Assembly (NCBI GenBank): GCA_017452405.1
Contig: JAFTMM010000014.1
Span: 1 to 7,429, forward strand
DNA length: 7,429 nt
Source: Clostridia bacterium
Lineage (GTDB): Bacteria > Bacillota > Clostridia > Christensenellales > Pumilibacteraceae
Reading direction: 5' to 3'
Shown: positions 1 through 3,585 of the stretch, one piece after another
How positions within the stretch are numbered: position 1 is the stretch's first letter
Layout of the letters: each line of letters opens with the position of its first letter
Made by a program: the position numbers and the translations under genes
The notes under the pieces: generated by a model
Seen by the model: the letters and a program-made list of their open reading frames with translations, nothing else
What the model was told of the DNA's origin: nothing
Database searches by the model: none

Positions 1-28
1 CGTTCATGGGCGGGATTGAGGTTATTAA
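1..28. repeat. 28-nt direct repeat, copy 1
   Basis: Positions 1-28 are identical to 137-164, with starts 136 bases apart. The match could extend to the left, since the window begins at the repeat. Right of the copies the sequences differ (GCTC against ACCT). The intervening 108 bases contain a hairpin repeat, so this may be a duplication made when that segment arrived. Two copies this far apart do not make a CRISPR array. Confidence 0.9.
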
Positions 29-35
29 GCTCTAA
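1..35 (+). CDS. 3' end of an upstream gene (partial, tentative)
   Basis: The first bases read, in frame 3, as the tail FMGGIEVIKL followed by TAA at 33-35. This is a believable C-terminus of a gene whose body lies left of the window. The support is that the same reading recurs at 139-174 as FMGGIEVIKPE plus stop, in a second copy of the same 28 bases. No family can be named from ten residues. The terminator at 181-207 would suit a + strand gene ending here. It may also be non-coding repeat sequence. Confidence 0.35.
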   Translation, partial: FMGGIEVIKL

Positions 36-70
36 ATCTTGAATACGCCTCTCTAATGCAGAGAAACTGT

Positions 71-122
71 AACACCTCATCCGTCAGCTGGCGCTGACAC
101 CTTCCCCTCACGGGGAAGGCGG
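71..122. repeat. Dispersed two-hairpin intergenic repeat (REP-like)
   Basis: Two adjacent hairpins are visible: GTCAGC (83-88) with GCTGAC (93-98) around loop TGGC, and CCTTCCCC (100-107) with GGGGAAGG (112-119) around loop TCAC. Both stems are perfect. From memory, sequences of the form CTCATCCGTCAGC...CCTTCCCC...GGGGAAGG recur in intergenic DNA of many Clostridia; this cannot be verified from one copy. It has no coding capacity and no U tract, so it is unlikely to be a terminator. Confidence 0.75.
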
Positions 123-136
123 AGAAGTGCTTCGTC

Positions 137-164
137 CGTTCATGGGCGGGATTGAGGTTATTAA
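137..164. repeat. 28-nt direct repeat, copy 2
   Basis: Exact copy of positions 1-28. It lies 16 bases upstream of the terminator hairpin and 15 bases after the second stem of the REP-like element. Confidence 0.9.
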
Positions 165-174
165 ACCTGAATAA
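139..174 (+). pseudogene. Duplicated gene-end fragment
   Basis: The second repeat copy reads FMGGIEVIKPE then TAA at 172-174, in the same phase relative to the repeat as the tail at 1-35. The frame stays open leftward only to a stop at 70-72 and passes through the hairpin repeat, so it cannot be a functional gene. The simplest reading is that this was the original gene end, next to the terminator at 181-207, and that an inserted or duplicated segment separated it from the gene body. This is an inference from the repeat alone. Confidence 0.35.
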
Positions 175-180
175 CTATAA

Positions 181-207
181 AAAATACCGACTGCGAGTCG
201 GTATTTT
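181..207. terminator. Bidirectional rho-independent terminator
   Basis: A perfect 12-bp inverted repeat, AAAATACCGACT (181-192) and AGTCGGTATTTT (196-207), closes on the loop GCG. On the minus strand the stem is followed by further T residues (complement of 174-180), and it begins 6 bases after the stop of the minus-strand gene at 213. On the plus strand it also ends in TTTT, so it can serve whatever + strand gene ends upstream. A looser outer repeat, AACCTGA near 163 with TCAGGTT near 213, extends the symmetry. Confidence 0.88.
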
Positions 208-212
208 GCATA

Positions 213-479
213 TCAGGTTGAGAAATCCAAAAGAGATAGGGCGAGAAGCATGCCTGTTCTAACGCCGTTTGCGTAACTCCTTTCGTTTTCCAAGCCTACG
301 AAATCGCCGTCATGGTCATAAAATTCTTCAAACAGCGTTTTTTGTTCGTTCGTCAAAGCTTCTTGAAGTTTTTTATAACTCTCGTCCATTCTTTTATATT
401 CTTCGGTATTTTGCAAGTCTTTAATCGAGCGCGCCGACTCGTTTATGTTTCCATGATATAATTCGTTAAGTATATTCAT
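213..479 (-). CDS. Small acidic helical protein, DUF6809-like
   Basis: The protein has 88 aa, no signal peptide and no membrane helix. It opens with MNILNELYHGNI and ends in a segment around residues 71-86 (NGVRTGMLLALSLL). The middle is rich in Glu, Lys and Asp and looks like a helical hairpin (KRMDESYKKLQEALTNEQKT, about 29-48). This pattern (M-x-I-L-x-E-L-Y-x-G-N-I, a central coiled segment, then G-x-R-x-G) matches my memory of the DUF6809 family of Clostridia, whose function is unknown. The start is well fixed by AAGGAGG six bases upstream (486-492, minus strand). It is transcribed away from the repressor gene at 588 under shared operators, and ends just before a strong terminator. It may be the controlled partner of that repressor. 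Family call moderate; the gene itself is very likely real. Confidence 0.85.
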   Translation of the reverse strand: MNILNELYHGNINESARSIKDLQNTEEYKRMDESYKKLQEALTNEQKTLFEEFYDHDGDFVGLENERSYANGVRTGMLLALSLLDFST

Positions 480-485
480 AAATAG

Positions 486-492
486 CCTCCTT
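486..492 (-). promoter_or_regulatory. Ribosome binding site of the DUF6809-like gene
   Basis: On the minus strand this reads AAGGAGG, separated by CTATTT (6 nt) from the ATG at 479-477. It is an ideal Shine-Dalgarno site and fixes the start. It contrasts with the divergent repressor gene, which has none. Confidence 0.9.
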
Positions 493-504
493 AATAATGA
501 GCTT

Positions 505-518
505 AGGTCTATTGACCT
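505..518. promoter_or_regulatory. Operator 1 of the divergent cassette
   Basis: AGGTCTATTGACCT is a perfect palindrome with 5-bp arms and a 4-bp centre. It lies just downstream of the predicted start of the minus-strand transcript (about 519), where a bound repressor would block initiation or early elongation. Confidence 0.75.
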
Positions 519-525
519 GTGATAA

Positions 526-554
526 ATTATATCAGGTCTTTTGACCTAAGTCAA
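526..554 (-). promoter_or_regulatory. Promoter of the DUF6809-like gene
   Basis: On the minus strand, -35 TTGACT (549-554) and -10 TATAAT (526-531) are separated by exactly 17 bp. The start would be near 519, giving a leader of about 40 nt that carries the AAGGAGG site. Operator 2 fills the spacer, operator 1 covers the start and operator 3 touches the -35, so tight repression is expected. Confidence 0.82.
534..547. promoter_or_regulatory. Operator 2 of the divergent cassette
   Basis: AGGTCTTTTGACCT is a perfect palindrome with the same arms as operator 1 and a centre of TTTT. It sits inside the -35/-10 spacer of the minus-strand promoter. The wider 18-mer TCAGGTCTTTTGACCTAA (532-549) recurs with two mismatches at operator 3, offset by 19 bp. 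Confidence 0.8.
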
Positions 555-566
555 GACTTTTGACCT
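553..566. promoter_or_regulatory. Operator 3, degenerate copy
   Basis: AAGACTTTTGACCT keeps the right arm and centre of operator 2 but has two changes in the left arm. Within the 18-mer at 551-568 it differs from 532-549 at two positions. It overlaps the weak -35 of the repressor gene and the edge of the minus-strand -35. A weaker site is what an autoregulated repressor would need, but that role is inferred. Confidence 0.65.
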
Positions 567-581
567 AACTTTTGATATAAC
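553..581 (+). promoter_or_regulatory. Possible promoter of the Xre-type regulator
   Basis: TATAAC at 576-581 is a good -10. With a 17-bp spacer the -35 would be AAGACT (553-558), which is poor. The start would fall at about 588, the A of the ATG, so the messenger may be leaderless. No better pair was found between the operators and the gene. Confidence 0.45.
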
Positions 582-587
582 TTTTAT

Positions 588-785
588 ATGATGTACATAG
601 AAATAATAAAGCAAATAATGATTGATAAAAATTTAAGTCAACAAAAATTAGCGGATATATTAGAAGTCAATCAAACAACTGTAAGTCAGTGGTTAAGAGG
701 GAAGAAGAAACCGAGCTATGACAACATTCTTTTGTTTTGTCAAAAATTCAATGTTGAGCCTAATCAATTTTTTGATATTGAATAA
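588..785 (+). CDS. Xre/Cro-family helix-turn-helix transcriptional regulator
   Basis: A 65-aa single-domain DNA-binding protein of the HTH_3 (lambda Cro/CI) type. Helix 1 covers about residues 3-14. The helix-turn-helix is LSQQKLADILEV then NQTTVSQWLRG (about 16-38), followed by KKKPSYDNILLFCQKFNV, the usual final helices; the small tail ends in FFDIE. There is no second domain for oligomerisation or sensing. It should bind the AGGTC-N4-GACCT palindromes directly upstream and so control itself and the divergent DUF6809-like gene. ATG at 588 is followed by a second ATG at 591; neither has a Shine-Dalgarno site, and the -10 at 576-581 suggests leaderless translation. Base composition is far more AT-rich than the genes from 958 on, suggesting transfer. 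Family call is firm; targets are inferred from the operators. Confidence 0.92.
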   Translation: MMYIEIIKQIMIDKNLSQQKLADILEVNQTTVSQWLRGKKKPSYDNILLFCQKFNVEPNQFFDIE

Positions 786-858
786 AAGGTTAAGATTGTG
801 AGCATGAGCGGTGTCCAAAGGGGCGGAAGGAGTTATTTTAATATATAATTTAAACCCA

Positions 859-887
859 TTGACAAATTTTTTTCAATCAGCTATAAT
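859..887 (+). promoter_or_regulatory. Consensus sigma-A promoter of the 958 gene
   Basis: TTGACA (859-864) and TATAAT (882-887) are separated by exactly 17 bp, a perfect match to consensus. The start would be near 894, giving a leader of about 64 nt that carries the weak site AAGGAAG (946-952) before the ATG at 958. No operator-like palindrome is seen, so constitutive transcription is likely. Confidence 0.92.
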
Positions 888-957
888 GTTACAAAGAAGG
901 GAATTTACCTAAATCGAATATATAGAAAAAGTTACGACCAAACAAAAGGAAGAACTT

Positions 958-1788
958 ATGAAAAAAGCATGGAGTCTAATAAAAAAAGGTTTATTTGGAA
1001 TGCATTTATGGATTCCGCTTTCTTACTCTATTCTTTTTCTCGTAATCGCTCTTATCACTTCGACGATAGACGGTTCGTGGCCGTTTTACTTTATCGGTCT
1101 GTCGGTGTCCTTCCTTGCCAGCCTTGCGCTGACTTATTATATCGCGCAGAGAAACGAAGAAAAGATTTTCACGGCGGTAGAAATTCCGAGCGAACCTGCT
1201 CCCCAACCCGATCAAAAAACGCTACTTCAGCCCCTTCCGACTAAAAAGCCTGCGACCAACCACGTAGGGCAGGCGGGTTATGAGGACGAGGCTACGCGAA
1301 TATACGAGGAGCAACTTCGCTATTCAAGCGCTATGAGGGGAAGCCCGAATGCAAGCGTGAACACGGACGGCTACTCGTCGCGCGTGGGCGATTATACGCG
1401 CCCGACCGACCCTTACGCTGAGGCGTTAAACCGCTCCGTAGCGTCGCAGGAGCTTTACGGCACCGAAGAGCCGACTTCAAACGGTTATTACGGCAACCGC
1501 GCGCCTGAGGCTAACGCGCACGACGCGCTGTACTCGTCGTTCTCCGACTCGGCAAGCGAGGACAAGTCTTCTTTCTCGCCCTACGTTCAGCCCGCCAACG
1601 CGCAGACGGGTACGCCCACGCGAGGTTTGGACGACTATGCTTCGCCCCGCGCAGAGGAAAAACCCAAGATCTTCCGCACGAGAAAAGAACCGAACGTGCT
1701 CGTATATGAGTACTCCGACCGCTACGAGAGGTATTATCTCCGCTCCGACGGTTCGCTGACGCGCATTAGTACCGAACCTAAATATTGA
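958..1788 (+). CDS. Unknown two-helix membrane protein with a long tyrosine-rich tail
   Basis: A 276-aa protein I do not recognise. The N-terminus MKKAWSLIKKG is basic, followed by hydrophobic helices at about 17-37 and 43-63 joined by the short loop DGSWP. By the positive-inside rule both ends should be cytoplasmic. Residues about 70-238 look disordered: Ser, Ala, Pro, Glu and regularly spaced Tyr (IYEEQLRY, GYSSRVGDY, DPYAEAL, ELYG, GYYG, ALYSSF, SPYV, DDYA). The last 38 residues (239-276) look folded and are probably the conserved part, with RKEPNVLVYEYSDRYERYYL and then RSDGSLTRIS. It has its own consensus promoter and terminator, so it is monocistronic. The start is set by AAGGAAG six bases upstream. 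A cytoplasmic scaffold or envelope-associated role would fit the shape, but nothing shows a function. Confidence 0.85.
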   Translation: MKKAWSLIKKGLFGMHLWIPLSYSILFLVIALITSTIDGSWPFYFIGLSVSFLASLALTYYIAQRNEEKIFTAVEIPSEPAPQPDQKTLLQPLPTKKPATNHVGQAGYEDEATRIYEEQLRYSSAMRGSPNASVNTDGYSSRVGDYTRPTDPYAEALNRSVASQELYGTEEPTSNGYYGNRAPEANAHDALYSSFSDSASEDKSSFSPYVQPANAQTGTPTRGLDDYASPRAEEKPKIFRTRKEPNVLVYEYSDRYERYYLRSDGSLTRISTEPKY

Positions 1789-1794
1789 TTTGCT

Positions 1795-1826
1795 AAACGC
1801 CGACTAGTAAAGTTCGGCGTTTTTTA
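1795..1826 (+). terminator. Rho-independent terminator of the 958 gene
   Basis: AAACGCCGA (1795-1803) pairs with TCGGCGTTT (1814-1822), and CT/AG extends the stem inward around one bulged T. The 3' arm runs into T residues up to 1825. The hairpin begins 7 bases after the TGA stop. Confidence 0.88.
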
Positions 1827-1863
1827 ATGAAAGTTTAAAAAGTGTTTGAGAATAAGGATCTAT

Positions 1864-2028
1864 CCGTCATCCTAAGCACCTCTCCGTCATCCTGAGAGGT
1901 GCCCGAAGGATCTCAAAAGATTCTTCACTTCGCTCCCTCTGGAATGACAAGAGGACGAGATACTTCGACTACGAGCTAACGCTCTCCGCTCAGTATGACT
2001 TAATGATAAGTAACTCCGTCATCCTGAG
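1864..2028. repeat. Patch of dispersed CCGTCATCCTGAG-type repeats
   Basis: CCGTCATCCTGAG occurs at 1884-1896 and 2016-2028, with CCGTCATCCTAAG at 1864-1876. Opposite-facing ends are seen as GGAATGAC (1941-1948) and CAGTATGAC (1991-1999). The body after the second copy, GAAGGATCTCAAAAGATTC (1905-1923), is also near-palindromic. From memory, this family (GTCATCCTGAG ... GAAGGATCT ... AATGAC) is scattered through many Bacillota and other gut bacteria. The stretch 1827-2060 holds no gene; it appears to be one fairly complete element flanked by two partial ones. Confidence 0.78.
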
Positions 2029-2073
2029 CGCAAGCGCGTATAAACCCTTAGCATCTTCTCGCAAAAAAGGGTA

Positions 2074-2102
2074 TTGACAAGACTCTCTTTTCATGTTATA
2101 AT
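2074..2102 (+). promoter_or_regulatory. Consensus sigma-A promoter of the 2171 gene
   Basis: TTGACA (2074-2079) and TATAAT (2097-2102) are spaced by 17 bp, with TG at 2094-2095 giving an extended -10 as well. This is about as strong as a housekeeping promoter can look. An inverted repeat ACCCTT (2044-2049) / AAGGGT (2067-2072) stands just upstream of the -35; its role, if any, is unknown. Confidence 0.92.
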
Positions 2103-2129
2103 TACCGTAAGGTCGAAACGGCTCGATAA

Positions 2130-2146
2130 GGGGAGCAATCGTCCCC
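2130..2146 (+). other. Small hairpin in the leader of the 2171 gene
   Basis: GGGGA (2130-2134) pairs with TCCCC (2142-2146) around a 7-nt loop, between the promoter start (about 2109) and the ribosome site AAGGAGG (2159-2165). It leaves the ribosome site free and may only stabilise the message. Confidence 0.5.
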
Positions 2147-2170
2147 AAATTACTTAACAAGGAGGCGACT

Positions 2171-2932
2171 ATGAAAATTACACAAAGCAATCTGAAAGCA
2201 GGCGATACGCTGGAGATTATATTCAAAAGCGGTGACACCTACGTAGTTCCGGCAGAGGCTGTAACGGACTTGATTTTAGACCTATCTGACGCTAAGAAAG
2301 GGGAACGCGCGAGCGTTATCTCGGCAGAGCTTCGTTTAGGCGCAGACGGCGACGTTAAGGCTATCGGCGCAAGCAGACTGACCAAGCGCCTGTTCGCGCG
2401 ACTGACCGCTAAATGCGACGTAGCCGGCTTTGACATAATCAGCGAGGACGGATCAGTTTACGCCGACGTGCCTTGCGATCCGCTCGTAGGCTTGGACGGT
2501 AGGCTGGTGGAGTGTTCCAACTGCGCCTCGTGCTCGGTGCGTGGCAAGCTTCTCACGCTCCTACTCGGCGAGGCTTCCAAAGCGCCTAAGCGCACGGACA
2601 ACGACTTCGCCTCGCTTCTGCCAAATGAGCCGTTAAAGCGCGTATTCGGCAGAATCCCCACCTTTGAGAATTGTCGCGTCCTCGGCGTTCGGACGTATAC
2701 CGAAAAGCGCGTTAAAAAACTCGCGCTCACTCTCGGCGTTAAGGAGTACGGCGGTCGCAGACTTAACTACGCTCTTAAGTTCTCCAAAGTCAAAGACGTT
2801 AACCTCTCCTACGTTAAGACGGACGAAACGACCGCCCTTAACGTGTCCACGCTTGCTAAGGGCGACTATTACGTAGCTCTGCCCGAGTTCGGTCTGGAAT
2901 TTACCTGCGCCAAAGTGGAAATAGGGGAATAA
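2171..2932 (+). CDS. Soluble protein of unknown function with a CxxCxxC cluster
   Basis: A 253-aa protein I do not recognise. It has no signal peptide or membrane helix. The N-terminal part (about 1-60) looks like a small beta fold (LKAGDTLEIIFKSGDTYVVP, then VISAELRL). Residues about 110-125 carry C115, C118 and C121 in VECSNCASCSVRGK; with C82, C102, C168 and C246 there are seven cysteines, enough for a zinc or iron-sulfur site, though this is not shown. The second half (about 155-253) is basic and alternates strands and helices. The start is fixed by AAGGAGG (2159-2165) five bases upstream of ATG. It has its own consensus promoter and a terminator, so it stands alone. A cytosolic role is likely; function unknown. 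Confidence 0.87.
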   Translation: MKITQSNLKAGDTLEIIFKSGDTYVVPAEAVTDLILDLSDAKKGERASVISAELRLGADGDVKAIGASRLTKRLFARLTAKCDVAGFDIISEDGSVYADVPCDPLVGLDGRLVECSNCASCSVRGKLLTLLLGEASKAPKRTDNDFASLLPNEPLKRVFGRIPTFENCRVLGVRTYTEKRVKKLALTLGVKEYGGRRLNYALKFSKVKDVNLSYVKTDETTALNVSTLAKGDYYVALPEFGLEFTCAKVEIGE

Positions 2933-2942
2933 ATAAAAACAT

Positions 2943-2986
2943 ACGCACTGCCTTGAGCTTTTACTGCTTTTGCGGTGCGTTTTTTA
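2943..2986 (+). terminator. Rho-independent terminator of the 2171 gene
   Basis: ACGCACTGC (2943-2951) pairs with GCGGTGCGT (2972-2980), including one T-G pair, around a 20-nt loop containing a minor AGC/GCT stem. A run of T follows to 2985. It begins 11 bases after the stop codon. Confidence 0.85.
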
Positions 2987-3021
2987 TGTCGTGATAAACA
3001 CTATTCAACCATTTTTGTGGA

Positions 3022-3261
3022 ATGAGCGTAACGACGCTTTTCCTAAACAGCGACTTGACCAAAGTGTTGACGGCAGTAGCTTACGTTGCGGTACTCGGCT
3101 TCTGGGTATTCTCTCAGGCAGACTTTATCGTAAACGTACTCATTGGTACTGACGGCAACTCATTCGGTGTCGACTATATCATTTGCGTAATCTGCATGAT
3201 TTTGGCTATCGCCCTCACGTTCTTAACTCTCATAAAGCCAAAGAAAGAGGCAACCGAATAA
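3022..3261 (+). CDS. Small membrane protein of unknown function, two helices
   Basis: A 79-aa protein with two hydrophobic segments, about residues 13-31 (TKVLTAVAYVAVLGFWVF) and 50-71 (VDYIICVICMILAIALTFLT). A polar loop of about 18 residues (IGTDGNSFG) joins them, and the tail KPKKEATE is probably cytoplasmic. No family is recognised. The start is uncertain: ATG at 3022 is preceded only by TGTGGA, a poor ribosome site, and an in-frame stop at 2995-2997 rules out anything longer. No convincing promoter lies between the preceding terminator and the start, so it may depend on read-through from the gene at 2171. A strong terminator follows. Codon use resembles the neighbours, which supports a real gene. 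Confidence 0.7.
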   Translation: MSVTTLFLNSDLTKVLTAVAYVAVLGFWVFSQADFIVNVLIGTDGNSFGVDYIICVICMILAIALTFLTLIKPKKEATE

Positions 3262-3279
3262 TTTATTAAAAGAAAAAAG

Positions 3280-3317
3280 GAAACTCACCTTATGCACGAG
3301 GTGGGTTTCTTTTTTTT
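3280..3317 (+). terminator. First of two tandem terminators
   Basis: GAAACTCACCT (3280-3290) pairs with AGGTGGGTTTC (3299-3309) with one T-G pair, around an 8-nt loop, followed by eight T (3310-3317). An A-rich run before the stem (3272-3278) pairs with the T tract, so it could also terminate minus-strand transcription. Confidence 0.88.
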
Positions 3318-3329
3318 GCTCTAAAATAG

Positions 3330-3359
3330 GCGGATTGAAGGAGTTTAATCCGCTTTTTT
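3330..3359 (+). terminator. Second of two tandem terminators
   Basis: GCGGATT (3330-3336) pairs perfectly with AATCCGC (3347-3353) around a 10-nt loop, followed by six T (3354-3359). It stands 12 bases beyond the first terminator's T tract, so the region upstream of the GH3 operon is doubly insulated. Confidence 0.86.
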
Positions 3360-3430
3360 CACGTCTAAACGACAACTTATGCAGTTTGCTATACAAGATA
3401 GTAGACTTTAGAACCAAAACCTTTTTATTG

Positions 3431-3453
3431 TGATATAGTATTGTCGCTATAAC
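3431..3453 (+). promoter_or_regulatory. Possible promoter region of the GH3 operon
   Basis: Two candidate -10 boxes are seen: TATAGT (3434-3439) preceded by TG at 3431-3432 (extended -10), and TATAAC (3448-3453). Neither has a good -35 at 16-18 bp. That suggests dependence on an activator, in contrast to the perfect promoters at 859 and 2074. The operon must start between the terminators (3359) and 3586, so a promoter is expected here. Confidence 0.4.
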
Positions 3454-3457
3454 AGGC

Positions 3458-3466
3458 AAAAGGAGG
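3458..3466 (+). other. Orphan Shine-Dalgarno-like sequence in the GH3 leader
   Basis: AAAAGGAGG is as good as any ribosome site in the window, yet no ATG, GTG or TTG follows within about 15 nt; the frames there run into CACGGAGAGAAAAAATAA. It may be a ribosome standby site, a fossil of a lost leader gene, or part of a dispersed repeat. Confidence 0.5.
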
Positions 3467-3486
3467 CACGGAGAGAAAAAATAACA

Positions 3487-3550
3487 GCCCGACGGGGGAA
3501 AGTGGCCGTAGGGCGGGAGACGTCTGACGCAGACGGCGGTGAAAATCCGC
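3487..3550 (+). ncRNA. Structured 5' leader of the GH3 operon (three hairpins)
   Basis: Three hairpins stand in close order. H1: GCCC (3487-3490) and ACGG (3492-3495) pair with CCGT (3506-3509) and GGGC (3511-3514), with one G-A mismatch and a 10-nt loop. H2: CGTCTG (3521-3526) with CAGACG (3530-3535), loop ACG. H3: GCGG (3536-3539) with CCGC (3547-3550), loop TGAAAAT. The ribosome site (3573-3578) lies outside them, and there is no U tract. It could be a cis-regulatory RNA or a dispersed GC-rich repeat that landed in the leader. I cannot match it to a named riboswitch. Confidence 0.45.
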
Positions 3551-3572
3551 GTGATGAAAAGTAAAAACCAAA

Positions 3573-3578
3573 AAGGAG
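3573..3578 (+). promoter_or_regulatory. Ribosome binding site of the GH3 gene
   Basis: AAGGAG is followed by 7 nt and the ATG at 3586, good spacing that decides the start. It is the second strong Shine-Dalgarno-like motif in this leader; the first, at 3458-3466, has no start codon. Confidence 0.88.
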
Positions 3579-3585
3579 AAAACAA

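Noticed and set aside
1..164. CRISPR array from the 28-nt repeat
   Set aside because: There are only two copies, 108 bases apart, with a hairpin element between them and no cas genes; spacers are normally about 30-40 bases.
798..848. 16-codon frame from GTG at 798 (or 14 from ATG at 804), ending NI and TAA
   Set aside because: It is too short to judge; AAAGG at 785-789 is a weak ribosome site. It may be a leader or remnant, but nothing else supports it.
2970..3152. 60-codon frame starting inside the terminator at 2943-2986
   Set aside because: It begins in the terminator arm, has no ribosome site, and overlaps the better-supported membrane protein at 3022 in another frame.
3536..3550. Cobalamin riboswitch
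   Set aside because: Only a short GGTGAAAATCC stretch resembles the core; the remaining conserved boxes are not found and the downstream gene does not fit.
3502..3564. 20-codon upstream frame (GTG start, preceded by GGGGGAA) in the GH3 leader
   Set aside because: It runs through the hairpins, and its sequence (ETSDADGGENPRDEK) shows no attenuator-like codon run. The secondary structure explains the region better.
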